DNA of 64,000 nucleotides from Nothopassalora personata (lineage: Eukaryota; Ascomycota; Dothideomycetes; Mycosphaerellales; Mycosphaerellaceae): positions 4,092,001 to 4,156,000 of the forward strand of contig CM066291.1 in assembly GCA_033816765.1 (NCBI GenBank), given 5' to 3'. Position numbers and translations under genes: made by a program. This document shows, piece by piece, positions 46,708-58,629 of the stretch (the stretch's first letter is position 1; each line of letters opens with the position of its first letter). The notes under the pieces are model-generated. The model saw only the letters and a list, made by a program, of their open reading frames with translations. It searched no databases and was not told the DNA's origin.

Positions 46708-48608
46708 TCATTGCGTATTTGTGTCACGACCAGGGCTTTCACTGCCAATCATACCCACAGCTGAAAGGTTGACGTCCCTGGCCAAGCTTTTGAAATTCCA
46801 ATATGGCTCCATACAGGCCGACAACACTCTGTCAGTAGTCAGCACAGTACTTTTCATCATTTCATTCAGTGCGAATATACTCACCGCGGCAATGTTGAAT
46901 ATGATCAAAAGGATCATGAGCGGCACCATGATCCTCAACTTCCTCGTAGCAGTGTAATGGTGCCGCCATCCACCAGACTCCTTGATCTCTTTGCGGGTCA
47001 TCTTCCGCATGGTCCCATCCTCCTCAGAGATCTCCGGACGCCAGATGTGGAGCATGTACATCGCGGGCCAACCGAGACAGATCCAGTTCCCTGAAACAGC
47101 GCCGATGATGGAGAGCAGTGGACCGAACCAAGGAAGCGAGTTTGCGACGATGAACGCAATAGACCACCAGAAGACGACGATGGCGTACCATATGAGATTG
47201 GTACGACTGAAAGCCTTCCTCTGCGAACGATGCTGTTCGTCCGCGTCTTTTTCGTACCACGCGTAAATTAGATCTTCGGTGCGCTTGCTCTGGACGTTCG
47301 CGAGGATGACGGCAGCGAGCAGGATAGTGGGCAGACCAAAGCCGAAGGAGATCTTACTGCCCTGCACGCCGGCAGAGAGGAGCGCCGGAGAAGCCACCGT
47401 TTGTCCAGCCAGACAGTACATCCCCACGCCTGCAGTGGTGTACATGGTGACTGTCGCGGTATTGGTGATGGTCAGACATTTCCAGAAGTCCTTGGGATTC
47501 TCCATCTCATCGATAATGTTCAAGTAGCAGATGGAGCCGCTGTAAGAGAGCAGGATGTTCGAGAATGCTGAACAAGCCGAGAATATTGTCGTTTTCTCTC
47601 CGTGCTCGCCAAACACTAAACCAATCGGAGTGAATGCGAAAGCCGAGTGGTTCCCAGGCATGGCCAAGTTCTCCGTCTGGTTTGCTGCAAGGAAGCCCAA
47701 GCAGACAAAAGTGGCAATCACGATAGATAGACAGCCTGTGCATAGCCATCAGCATTGCAACCCAGTAAATGAAGCACTACCACTTACAGGCTGTACAGAC
47801 GTAGCCAAGTCTGGCAAATTTGCGGTAGAAGGTAAAAATACAGTTGATAAACCCGGCAATAGCCATGATGGCCACCCGGCATGGTGCATCTTCTTTTGTG
47901 GAGAAGGCTTGCGCGAAGGCGGAGAACAGGATGAGGTGGCCAGCCATAAGCAGAATCAGGAAGATCTAGCAGGTTATTAGACTACAGCGGTAAGACAAGC
48001 ATTTCATCAAGCTCACCATGATTATGATGTCGGTGATCCATCGTCCAGGGGCTCCAAAGATGTTGTCGAGTGCCTGGGGAATGCTACGGACATGGGGGAA
48101 CCTCATTTTGTACAGGTAGTAGCACCAGCCAGTTGCGGTAGTCAGGAGGCCGATTCCAACGAGGAAAATGGTGCCCCAGACGAGGCCGAGTTTCGAGACG
48201 GCTTGAGGGAGTGACAAGATGCCCAGAGACAGCGTCTCCGCGATCATTACTAAAACTTGTCAGTCGTTGGTCCGGTAATTATACAGGTGAGATCTCACAG
48301 AAGGTTGCCTTCACCCAACCACATTTGTCCCTGCGCCTCTCGCCATCTTGCGTGGCATTGTTGCGACGAGTCAATGAACCTGGACCTCGGTTTTGGACTT
48401 TAGGCTCAACCGTCTCTACTTGACCTGCAGCGTCGAACGGGCTGGCCAAGGAGCTGTCCTTGAGGTGTGCCGTGGCCGGAAGAGTTGCAGATTGCCCCTT
48501 TTCCCGCGTGATCTCTGCGAGGGCCGACGAGTCAGACTGAGAGGCATTAGAGGGCTTGTGCACACTCTGAACAGAGACCGTTGGCGTTTTCTTCTCTGGC
48601 TGGTTCAT
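46708..48608 (-). CDS. Amino-acid/auxin permease (AAAP) family transporter
   Basis: Four exons on the minus strand (48608-48299, 48249-48017, 47965-47788, 47735-46708) with 49-52-bp introns give 582 residues, about right for fungal AAAP members. After a ~100-residue polar N-terminus the first helix reads MIAETLSLGILSLPQAVSKL. About ten more membrane segments follow (IFLVGIGLLTTATGWCYYL; ILLMAGHLILFSAFAQAF; LSIVIATFVCLGFLAANQ; FGLPTILLAAVILANV and others). SGSICYLNIIDEMENPKDF is typical of fungal neutral amino-acid permeases (N. crassa Mtr-like). It probably acts at the plasma or vacuolar membrane; the substrate is unknown. Splicing restores one long frame with correct phases at every junction. 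Confidence 0.9.
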
Positions 48609-50099
48609 TTTGGGAGTATGTCGAAGCAGTATTGCACATGTGATTCGTTCAAAGAATGTATTCGAATTGTGTCATATTCTCAGCAAAGGAGGACAGACGA
48701 GGACAATGTCAAAGGAAGGTAAGTCAAAAAGGGGGCACTCCATCTGCCTTTAACACCACGAAGCTTGCTGATAGGTTGTAGCCGATGTAAGTTCAAAGAG
48801 GAGTGAAAGAGAACATGACGTCGTTGGAGCCTGAGATGCTGAGTCGATAGGATGTGATGGAGCACTGAGCGACCTTGAACGGCTCCACCCTATACTCTCG
48901 AGTAGCGTAAGCTGACCCGTCGATAGTCAGCATTCCGAGAGCAGGTCGATTGGCCAACATGAGAAAGCTTGGCGTGACCCCCGTGAGGACTGTCGGTGCC
49001 TGAGCTGCCTGAGCTACACGAGTACTGGTTTTAACCTCCGGGCGACTTAGATGGAGTGTCAGAGTTCGCGCTTGCCCGAGGTGGCCATTGACAGTATAGC
49101 TCCACCGCTGGAAGACTCGGTGGTCCAGGCAATGTGTGCAGATGATGCCGTTGAAGCAAAAGTTTGAACGAGGAGAGAGAGAACATTGTCTGCTTGGTGA
49201 AGGAGCGACGAGTGCATCCTTCTTTGAACATGATCAAGTTGAGTCACCACATCTTCGCCATCCATGGCGACATCGGGGCGAGTCGTGAGCAGGGCTCAAC
49301 ATACCACATCAGGCATCCCGATGCTGTCGAGGAAGGCGGACTGTTCGTTGGCCACGTCATGGTCTTTCGCCTAATGCTTGCCTGATTCCTGGTTGAGCCT
49401 GCCCACCCGCATGGTCATCGCCTTTGGACCAGCAGTGCGGATACGACCCAGGCATGATGATATGCTCGCCATTTGCGGATGCCTTAGAATCTGTGGTTCA
49501 ATGAGCAGCTGTGGGATATGCTCTTCCACGCCTGCCCCATGGAGGCATTCGGATCGTTGGTGCGGGGCTGCGGAGGAATCATGACGATGGCACAGCTCAA
49601 TTTGATGAGTACGAAGAAACAACGAACGAATGAGGACAGCACGAAAGGGATGAGGACGATGATGATGATGATGATGATGGTGATGGTGATGATGATGTTG
49701 AGAGTAGAGAGGTGGTCGAAAATGACGGAGAAGAAGTCGCGCCGACCCCTGCCCGAACCACATGGGCCGCGCCGCCTGCCGCTGTGGAGGCGACGCCACG
49801 GAAAGCTTGGCTGGAGAGAGCTTCTTCGATGGCGTGCCTCATCACTGCCAGGATGCTCGCAAACATCCGCTGTGGCCGCTGTGGCTCCTTCCTGGACGCT
49901 TGAGTTACCTCGCCTAGCCCCTATCCGGCAGCGACGTAGTTGTGTAGCAACACCCGCTCCCTCGCGCCTTGTCTTGGTACATCGCAATCATCTCTCTCCC
50001 ACTGTAGTAGCTTGCTCACCGTGACCTCCCTCCGTCAGCTTGTCCACGAGGCATACTTGAACTCGATTTGGCAGACGACTCCGCTACACAGCAGCAGCA
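48609..50099. other. 1.5-kb spacer between divergent transporter and peroxiredoxin genes
   Basis: No gene is supported. Overlapping ORFs around 49370-50020 owe their length to the trinucleotide repeat and GC content. Confidence 0.45.
49658..49697. repeat. (GAT)n/(GGT) microsatellite
   Basis: About thirteen GAT-type units, with a few GGT variants. Confidence 0.85.
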
Positions 50100-50905
50100 A
50101 TGGTCGAACTACGCAAGAGACCCGCCGCGCCTCCACCGCCTCCTCCAGCCAAGAAGCGGGCACCAGCCAAATCAAAGGCAAAGAAGGACGATGCGCCAGC
50201 GAACGCTGGAGAGCCAGAAGCGCCGGTAGAAGCTGAAGCAGCACCCGCAGTAGCAGAGCCAGCATCTGAGGTCGCGAAAGGCGGCGCGCCCAAAGTCGGC
50301 GACAGCATCACCCTTGAAGGCTTTGGCGGAGAGGTCGAAACCAATGACGGCGAGAAGACCACACTCGCGCAGCTAGTCAGCGACAGCAAGGCCGGAGTGG
50401 TGCTGTTTACCTATCCCAAAGCCAGCACGCCAGGATGTGAGTTGCCATGACCCATCAGTACCAAACACCACTGACCCAAAGGAACCGCACAGGCACAACC
50501 CAAGCCTGCCTCTTCCGCGACTCTTACGAACCCCTCACAGCGACAGGTCTCAGCATCTACGGCCTCAGCACAGATAGCCCCAAAGCCAACACCTCCTTCA
50601 AGACGAAGCAGAAGCTGCCCTACCCGTTGCTGTGCGACGTCAACGCGACACTGATTGCTGCGATCGGTCTGAAGAAAGCGCCAAAGGGTACGACACGGGG
50701 TGTGTTTGTCGTCGACAAGAGTGGTAAGGTTCTCGCTGCTGAACCGGGAGGTCCAGCGCCTACTGTAGAGGTTGTGAAGAAGCTGGTGGCTGCTGCGGGT
50801 GGCGATGCTGGTGCGGAGGGTGTGAAGAAGGCCGAGGGTAAGGTTAAGGCTAATACGGCTGGGGAGGTTGCTGATACGGCGGAGAAAGTTGATGGGAAGG
50901 CTTGA
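50100..50905 (+). CDS. DOT5: Nuclear-type peroxiredoxin, Dot5/PrxQ (BCP) family
   Basis: Exons 50100-50436 and 50493-50905 (intron 56 bp, GTGAGT, CTGAC branch) give 249 residues. The intron splits the peroxidatic cysteine codon. The joined active site reads YPKASTPGCTTQACLFRDSY, with the two cysteines four residues apart (C113, C118) as in atypical two-Cys PrxQ/BCP. A 65-residue Ala/Pro/Lys-rich N-terminal extension (PPPPPPAKKRAPAKSKAKK) looks like a nuclear-localisation tract, matching yeast Dot5/nTPx. The C-terminal ~45 residues are Ala/Lys/Glu-rich and variable. It reduces alkyl and hydrogen peroxides using thioredoxin. Confidence 0.94.
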
Positions 50906-51593
50906 AGTGTTGCTGTGAGTGTGAAGCAAGTTGTGGGATGATGTGTGACTGAGTAAGGTGTGTATCGATGTGTGACCGAACGGCTTGAGCGTCCAGCAAG
51001 GCTACATGATGAATGAACAGAACTCGTCCGTGTGGTATGAAGCTGCTCCGATTACGAACTCGAGTCGCGCCTCTCGCTGGGCTAACTCGATGGCAGACCT
51101 CCTGATTCATTCGCGCGTGTGGTAGGCGACTGGCGTCACGTCAACCACAAGAACAATGAGACGGTGAACATGGCCCTCATCAGTGAATGCGCGCTGAGGC
51201 AAACACCAGTGCTGTCCATTTAAGAGCTTGCATCGCATTGCATTGCATCGCGACGTCTTTCGCAGGGTCGGCATCATCCGACGCTCATCGACTGCGACTT
51301 TTCGATTTCGCTCCTCCTCAACCTCAGATCGTGACTGCAGCATGGACAACGACCGCGCGGCGCAAGCAAGAGCAGTCTTCGCACACCTCCGAAAAGGACC
51401 GTCCAGAATGACGAGTATTCCTCGGCACATCACTACAGGTAAGGCATTTCCCTCTTGCTCTATGCGGCAGACGGTGGCGGGGCGAGGGTGGCGGATCTGC
51501 AGGTAGCAAGCAACCGTCGGTGCCCCGAGATGAAGGCAAACACAATGCCATCACGACAAACGGCGCTTGGCGAGACAAAAGTCCATACACGTG
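50906..51593. other. Intergenic; candidate upstream exon for the next gene
   Basis: No independent gene. A candidate 5' exon lies at 51342-51438 (MDNDRAAQARAVFAHLRKGP...RHITT) followed by a GTAAGG donor. Its phase does not match any acceptor I could place before the next coding block, so it is left unjoined. Confidence 0.35.
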
Positions 51594-52719
51594 ATGGATC
51601 TAATGCTGAAGATTCGGAACCTCTTCCACGGCATCGAGCTGCCTGGTGGCAAACGCGTGAAGATTGCTGACGGTCATGAAGATAGCATATCGCCCTCAGA
51701 AGCACCATCCACATCACCCCGATCCGAATCAGGCCCCGACAGCCTGAAGTCAACAGACGGCACCACAGACAGCAAGATTGATATGGAGCGAGTCGACTCA
51801 GTGACCAGCCGGAGAGCACCGCCCAGAGGGCAGACCCGCGTATACGAGCCTGAGGTAGCCATCACTCCCAGAGCATCATGCGTCAATCTCCACCGCAATG
51901 GCAAACACGTCGCCAGCAATGTCCCGGTATATATACATCTCGCGGCCTCCAACTTGTATTACTATCCACTTATTCATTCTAGACTTGCCATTATACTGAC
52001 TGCTACGAGTCCCACTTCGACCCATCAGACGCCAAGCCTACACCCTACCGCATGACTACAAGCAATCAACTCGAGGTATGTCCTGAAGTGTACCAGGCGT
52101 CTAGCCGTAGCCCAGACGATCGCGGAGTTGGAGACACGCGCTGCACTACGCGTCTCGCTCCTCCGTGGCAACCATCAACAAGGCACTGCCACGTGCCTCT
52201 TGAGTGTGGCTGACACTGTCTGTCCGGTAGGACCTCAAACGCTGGCTCACCACTCCCAACGCCCGCCACGAGACTGGCAAACGCGTCGAGCGCCAGAAAG
52301 AAGTCCAATTTGTCGACACCTTCGCCACCGAACACCTCCGCGCATCCCTCACCTACGGCATCGAGAAAGTGAAAGAGATCCGCTTCGAAGTCCACAGCCT
52401 CGCTGCTTACTTTGAAGAACGCTACGGTCTGTATTTCCGCGACTTGATGCGGGACGCACTCCATGTGTCTCAGCTCCCAATGACTCCCGAGGTCGCCACT
52501 ATGCGACGCCAAGATCTGATCTACCAGTTGGTTCTTATGGCAACACAGATCGACTATCTGAGGGATGAGATTGAGCGGCTGAACAGGGAGATTGTGAAGA
52601 CGAAGTGGGCGGACGCGCAGAAGGGGAGTGATTATGAGATAAGGGAGTTGATTAGGTTGGGGTACATTGAGCTGGAGGAGGAGACGAAGAAGGATGAGAG
52701 GGTGTTACGCTTGGGTTGA
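51594..52719 (+). CDS. Conserved-looking hypothetical protein with C-terminal coiled coil
   Basis: I do not recognise the family. Exons 51594-51926, 51983-52075 and 52231-52719 join in phase to 304 residues (introns 56 and 155 bp; the second has a CTGAC branch). The N-terminal third is Ser/Pro-rich and probably disordered. From TCHYTDCYESHFDPSDAKP onward the protein is compact: DLKRWLTTPNARHETGKRVE, EHLRASLTYGIEKVKEIRFE, ERYGLYFRDLMRDALHVSQ, and a coiled coil (YLRDEIERLNREIVKTKW). The 5' end is uncertain, because the coding frame is open upstream to 51534 and another exon may exist at 51342. No membrane segments. Confidence 0.6.
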
Positions 52720-53089
52720 TGGTTGTTGACTTTTTTCATCAATTGACTTTTCTGTTGCTTGGTCTGTGACGGTGGCGTTACGAGAGCTTAGCATTAGCAT
52801 ACATCGCTGACTGCATGACATGAGATTCAGCGCTGGAGTCTGTGGATAATTGGCTCGTGATCAACGATATAGCGACAATCTACCCTGGTAGCACCCTCCT
52901 GTCATAGGTCCGAGAATCGACGTGCTGTAGGCGGTACGGCAGAAGTCGCGACTGCGCTCCTCTCGCCCACGCTCTTTGAGGCAGTGAGGGCAACGATCGA
53001 CAGCGCAGTCATGAACACAAATACAGAGCGTCAACACAGCCCGACCATAGAACTTCATCCCAAGCATCTCTACACGACAAGCTCCAGCC
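52720..53089. other. Intergenic
   Basis: About 370 bp between two genes read in the same direction; nothing recognised. Confidence 0.45.
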
Positions 53090-53833
53090 ATGGCACCGGG
53101 AGCTCTTTTCCCACTCCAATGTCTACACTGCATGTTGAGTCGAACACCCTGCAAGCACGGAAAGTGGCCAACAGCAACTGCTGTCGACGCAGCCACTGGC
53201 GCGGCACTCCCAACGCCTACACAGGCGGCCACAAGCGCGTCAGGTCAAACCGAATCTCAAGTGAACCACCATGCACAGACGAACGCACAAACACCGACAA
53301 ACTCCCGGCCGAGACCGTCGGGAACAGCATGTGCAGATTGCAACAAACGAAAGGTCAAGTGCACACACCCAGTCTCCATCGTCCCAGCGACGTACACGCC
53401 AAGGAAGCCTTCTTGGAACGCCTCGCGAAAGAGCCCGCGATCAGCATGCGACTCATGCTACAGAAAGAAGCAGAAGTGCACACACCATTCCACAGACGCG
53501 CCAGAGAGCAATACGCCAGGCCGATCGTCGAGTAGCTTGGTATTGGATGCGGTGTCAGAGAAACTCTCACTTTCCACGAGTAGCGCCACGAGGAAGCCCG
53601 CCGCACTGCCCCCGGCACCACAGCACGATGAAACTCCACGGAGCTCGCGTCCAGCACTACAGTATGATGTGCCAACCCCTGCAGGTGATGGCAACTGCGT
53701 TCTCTATCAGAGTTACGTGGGTGACGACGAAGCATTGATTAGCCATTACCACGCAGAGCATTACAGCGCGCGCAATTCGTACTGTACCTGCTATGACTGT
53801 ATTATCAGGGAGAATTCGGGTGAAGGCGTTTGA
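53090..53833 (+). CDS. Small protein with three CxxC-x6-CxH modules
   Basis: I do not recognise a family. The 247-residue frame holds three copies of C-x2-C-x6-C-x-H: CLHCMLSRTPCKH (residues 11-23), CADCNKRKVKCTH (81-93) and CDSCYRKKQKCTH (120-132). The second and third have the basic spacer (NKRKVK, YRKKQK) seen in the first half of a Zn2Cys6 cluster, but the second half is missing and a His follows at +2. Linkers are Ser/Thr/Pro/Ala-rich. The C-terminus has GDGNCVLYQSYV and a further cysteine group YCTCYDC (231-237). Single-zinc nucleic-acid or protein-binding modules are a reasonable inference. The ATG at 53090 follows ccATGg context. Confidence 0.6.
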   Translation: MAPGALFPLQCLHCMLSRTPCKHGKWPTATAVDAATGAALPTPTQAATSASGQTESQVNHHAQTNAQTPTNSRPRPSGTACADCNKRKVKCTHPVSIVPATYTPRKPSWNASRKSPRSACDSCYRKKQKCTHHSTDAPESNTPGRSSSSLVLDAVSEKLSLSTSSATRKPAALPPAPQHDETPRSSRPALQYDVPTPAGDGNCVLYQSYVGDDEALISHYHAEHYSARNSYCTCYDCIIRENSGEGV

Positions 53834-53989
53834 AAGGGTGGCCGGGACCAGTTCGTGGAGACCGCCGAAGGTTTGTGGAGATGTCGGTATCTGGATGCAG
53901 GTATCGTTGTGGACATCGACCAAGATTGGGGATACGGGAAGAGGCAGAATACTTGTTGGAGCGGTGCTGCTTCTACCTCTAATGTCTTT

Positions 53990-56314
53990 TTAATGGTAAG
54001 CTTCATCGCGTGGGGCGGCTACCCTCTGCTCCTTCATTAGTTGGAGCATTTTTTCGTTTTGTTCTTGGATATCCTGGTCGTGGTTATCGACGTTTGGACC
54101 GGGCTCGATTCGTTTGCGGATTCGCTTGGCGGGGTTGCCGGCGACGACTGTGAAGGGTGCTACGTCCTGGGACATTGTTAGTGTTGGTCGACGCGTGGCC
54201 AACATATTGAGTACTGACCTTTGTAACGACAGAGCCTGCCCCGACGACAGCTCCTTTGCCGATCGTCCTGAAGGGCATTATGATAACGTCCGCGCCGATG
54301 AAGCAGTCCTCTTCCACTTTGATTGCCCCAGCCAGGAAAGTCCCTTGGCTGCCTTTTCGCAGACCTGCATCAACGCTAGCAGTCATGCAGTAGAATTTGA
54401 CGTTCGGTCCAACAATCGTTCTGTCGCCAATCGAGATCGTGCAAGCATCCTGCATCACACAATTTGCCTGAATGACTGCATCGTTGCCGAGATTGACATT
54501 GTATCCAAACTCGCATGTGAAAGGACTCTCAACAATCGTACGAGATCCGCAGGATCCTGTTGGTCCTCGCCACATCGTGTTCATCGTCTCGCTGAACGTT
54601 CGTGCTTTGGGATCCATGATAGATCCAAAGTTCCGCTCCTTCTCCGCGTCGGAAGCTGTCGAGCTGGCGGCGCAAGCTTGATTGTACGACTCTACTGCTC
54701 GTCTACAGGACTGCCTCTCTCTTATCAATTCGTCATCAACGAAGTGTCTGTAAGGTTGGCCTGTCAGCATCTTCGTCCTCTCCGTCGGTGGTCCATGAGG
54801 TGGGAAGCCTGGCAATGAGGTGGCATGGCCGGAATGTGATGTTGCTACACTCTCACGAGAGCTGATTACAGTGGGCGGTCCTGGCGGGGCTCGATAAGGC
54901 GGCAAGCTTTGCGGATGACCCCATACCGCAGGCGGTGGACCTCGTGGGTCGTGAGGATAGTTGTGTATATGAATGGGAGGCGGTGGTGGTGGGATCCCCG
55001 CGAGTTCCACTGGAGGAGGCAGGCGCTCGTGCGTGTACGGCGGTTGTTCAGCACCTCCCCATGCTGGTGGTCGCCCAGGCCAGCTTTCACGCGCGCTAGG
55101 TGGGCGTGCATCCATTGGTCCAGGCTGAGCATACCGATACTGCGGACCATAAGGGTCTGGTCTGATAGCATCCCAAGGCGGCGGAGGTCCAGGCGAGCCA
55201 CTGTGATGGTGACGTGCATCGTAGAAGGGCGGCGCTTCGTACTGTGGCTTGGACTGAATGTGTAGATTTGTCCTCGTGGCGCTTATCTTAGCACCTCCGG
55301 GCGGCTTGGGACCGTAGCCGCCGCATTCAAAGGCGCCTCGCTTGCAGTTCTCGCAGATGGGCTTTCCTTCGTCACACTTCTTCTTGCGCGAGCGGCAAGT
55401 ATGACAGCCAGTCTTCGTGCGGTTGCTGAAGTTTCGCTTCCGCTTCTTGGGATCAGAGCTGTCTCCAGCTTGCGCATCTCCGGCCTCGGGAGTGTATTGT
55501 TGAGATCTCTGACGATCGTAGCGATCATCATCGGGTGGACTCTCGCTGTGTTGGGCAGGCAGTGAGGGTTTGTCTGTTGCAGCGAAAGCTTGAGCAGATT
55601 TTGCTAGTTCTGCCTCAACCTCCGGCCTCGGCTGTGGAGGAGGTGACGCTGCATTCCATCTTGCCGTAGGCGAGGGCTCTCTAGGTGATGTTAGCGGATC
55701 GAAGGCCATCTAGGATTATCTGATACATACCTCACATAGGGACCAGTGCTAGCTTCTGGAAGGTCACCTCCCTCGTCGGAGTAGGATCGTGGTTCGGTCG
55801 GTCTCTCTGACGCACCAATGCCACCCGAATTGAGCACCATCATGCGTCGTTTTGGCGATTGATAGCCCGAAGAGTGCTGAAATTCACCCCTTGCGTCCTC
55901 TCGAGTGCTATTGCTGCGAGAATCTGCACGCTTGCGCTTGCCAAGGCGCGGGCTTTTTGGTTGAGATCTGCTACCGTCCACCTCTACAGGACGTCGCTCG
56001 TCGGGTCGCCAGCCGTGGGTAGGGTATGCACCAGGTTCAGCATGCTGTTCCGGACGGTCTTGAGGCCTGTGATCTCCATTCGTCATTGCAACTGGCGGCC
56101 TGGCTGAATCGTCTGAACGGAAGGACGAGTAGCGATGCGAATCTCCATTGACGGCCGTGAATCCTGATGATGGCACATCGTTGGCAGGCGTGGGCAAACC
56201 ATTTGCGATGTTCCCGTTGAGTGGCAACTCAGTGGACAGACGAGCTTCTTCGCGCATTGGCGAATCGGCACGTTGGCCAGCTTTGTCGTATCGTGGTACT
56301 GAAGTGCGGTTCAT
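53990..56314 (-). CDS. Zn2Cys6 / maltose-acetyltransferase-like hexapeptide fusion protein
   Basis: Three exons on the minus strand (56314-55731, 55680-54219, 54166-53990; introns 50 and 52 bp) give 740 residues. A disordered N-terminus leads to a complete Zn2Cys6 cluster (CHTCRSRKKKCDEGKPICEN followed by CKRGAFEC, ~287-315). A Pro-rich stretch follows (~350-480). Next come a Mac-type helix (KMLTGQPYRHFVDDELIRER, ~497) and a left-handed beta-helix of hexapeptide repeats to ~700 (IGDRTIVGPNVKFY; IGKGAVVGAGSVVTK; VVAGNPAKRI). At the position of the catalytic His of maltose/galactoside acetyltransferases (THPLD) this protein reads MTASVD, so acetyl transfer is doubtful. It probably acts as a DNA-binding regulator with a folded ligand or oligomerisation domain (inference). 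Confidence 0.85.
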
Positions 56315-58303
56315 GAAGCATCAAGCACCATTCTTCGACGCATTCGCCAATGTGTGGTCACCGACTTCGACGCGTGGCTGTTTCATCCAAGGAGTCGACC
56401 TGTCCGGACTTCCTTGGGATAGATACTCGACTGTGGTGCTTTGTGCAACCTCGTGCGCAAACCGCGCTTAATGTCGGCTAATGGCACAATTCGATCAGAT
56501 GATTGTCGCCTCGTGCAATGGGTTGAGTGAATGAAGAGCTCCCGACCGTTTCCCGTGGCAGGCACGATGGACATAGAGGGCAGGAATGGCCCGCTGCAGA
56601 ACGTGAGAAAGATGTTGGGTTGCGGCGCGGTTGCTGGAGCGGGTCGATGCTGGACAGCCCTGCAGGTGTGCAGGTGTCTGATTATGATGCTAGCCGAGTC
56701 CGAGGAATGGAGCAACGACCGGGCTGCCGAACGCACAGGGGCTCGAGGGGCTCCAACCCTAGCCGACGGGCAATGTCCCCGGCGAGGCCGACGCAAGGAG
56801 CACGACCAGTCTGTGTTCATGCAAAGACGGATGGAACCAGAGGAGAAAAGGTGGGCGGCCAGCACATAGTGCGCTTCCGGCTGGCGCGCGGCGGCTAACT
56901 GGGATCATTCAATGCGCACTAACCCAGCGGCTAGTTAAGCTTCAAATGCGTGCCGTCGCAAATGCTGTTTCCAACCCTCCATTGGCCAGTGCAGTGCCGT
57001 CGTTGCGCAGCAGGCGCCTATGTATGCCTCAGTGGACGATGACGCCACGCAGTCGATGAAAAGGCAGCCAATCGGCGGCGCAGACGAGCCGAAGCCCTCG
57101 GGGAGCAGCAGGTCGTCTGACACAAGGCAGACCAGCGCGCTGCCTACCCGCCATAGTGGCCATAGCGAGCGAAGCGCGCCACATCGGTAGTGGTGATCAC
57201 AGATGGAGGAGGTGCTCATCAACAATGGGCACGCTTAGCGGTGTCCACGGTGTCTGGCGTCAGCGCGAATGATGGAGAGCGCCCAGGTCGGATCAAACAT
57301 GCATACATGCGGTGCCGACCGCGCCTGGAGATGGACCCTTTACTACTGCTCATACAGTACGCAGCTCGACTTCTTCTGAATGCTTTGCGGCATCGCTGCG
57401 GTCAATCGCATGCTGTCGCTGCAACGACCCGACATCCTGCTTCGTGGCTCATGCTCGCAGGGGACACGTTGATCGGCAGACGCTCCAGTTCGCTCGCTCA
57501 AGGTTCATGGGCACAGCGCCCGGAGATACGATCCGCGTTGGCCTTTCGACGCTTGCGCGCGTGGCTCGCTAAGCCCCCAGTCGGACCTGCCTGCAACGGA
57601 AGACGTCCCGGCCCGACTGCCCGTACCCAACGAACGGCTTTGGCCCACATGTGTAACACGGCGTCTCCCGGGTCATGGTCGACTTCAGTCCTCTTTTGTT
57701 CGAACGTGCCTAAAGCAGAGGCCCAATCGTCACCGACACAGTGGCTCTGGCACAGCGGGTTGCTGACCGGCGTCTGTCTCATCGCATGGCCGGCAACTCC
57801 CACTCCATGTCACGAGTCGCACAAGTCCGGCTAAGGCGACGCCAACAGGCATGTGCGAGCCACATTTCAACGAATCGAGTCCGCCCAAGAAGCGGTCTTG
57901 CTCGAGCTGCCGCACCAACGTTCACGTTGTTTGACCGCAGTTCACTCAGCGAGTAAGGACTGTGACTAAACGAAGGCCCAGGTCAATATTTCGCTACCAG
58001 TTTGCTGGGTTGATAAGTACGCGAGAGGATCCCCACGTATGAAGTCTCTTTACCGCCCTATTTCTGGTCAAGCCCGACAATGTAATTTAAGATGTTCGAC
58101 CTTCTGCAGGCTGTTAGTACAGTATGGACATCGGACCGGCGGCCCAAGCATGGTTATCTTGCCTGGAACTACGATCCAGCGCGCGCTGACCCAACCTGCT
58201 GGGAATGTATCAGTCCCGTGACCGTCAGGCATCAAGCATATACTCGTGGCGTTCTTGACACACTGATCCACCATCGCTTGTCACCGCCGAATGATAGCAA
58301 CAC
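56315..58303. other. 2-kb spacer upstream of the Zn2Cys6 fusion
   Basis: No gene is supported. The 214-codon plus ORF 57190-57834 and opposite-strand ORFs lack domains. The left part is the promoter of the Zn2Cys6 fusion gene. Confidence 0.45.
58295..58303. repeat. 9-bp target-site duplication, left copy
   Basis: TAGCAACAC, identical to 58630-58638 on the other side of the MITE. Confidence 0.75.
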
Positions 58304-58629
58304 CGAAAAGTCTATAGGCACACCCCAATTTCGACTATAGGCAGACCCTACTCTTAATCATCACTTAAAACTTGATTAGCTCTCTAGCACTTCAAGTGCT
58401 TATGCCCGCTCAGCGAGGGCCAATAGCATCTATCTTTCCTGCAGCCGCAGCAGACTTAGGAGGGGCCCACGGTAGGAGGGGCCCCTGGAGGGAGGGAGGA
58501 TCTCGTGGGAGGACCCAAGTGCAGCGGAGGGCGAGGGGTGGGGGGTTTCACCATTTGATGAGATTTGATTAATTAGTCAGATTGGGGTCTGCCCATAGTC
58601 AAAAACGGGGTCTGCCCATAGACTTTTCG
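58304..58629. mobile_element. Mutator-like MITE (326 bp, ~47-bp TIRs, 9-bp TSD)
   Basis: The left end (CGAAAAGTCTATAGG...) and the reverse complement of the right end (CGAAAAGTCTATGGG...) match over about 47 bases with roughly eight differences, mostly transitions. Perfect 9-bp repeats (TAGCAACAC) flank the element. Nine-base duplications with long TIRs are characteristic of the Mutator superfamily. Each TIR contains an internal direct duplication of a CTATRGGCAGACCCC-like unit about 25 bp apart. The interior is a G-rich tract plus AT-rich flanks with no coding capacity, so it is non-autonomous. Confidence 0.75.

Noticed and set aside
57190..57834. 214-codon plus-strand ORF
   Set aside because: Arg/Ala-rich in all frames of GC-rich spacer; opposite strand equally open; no domain.
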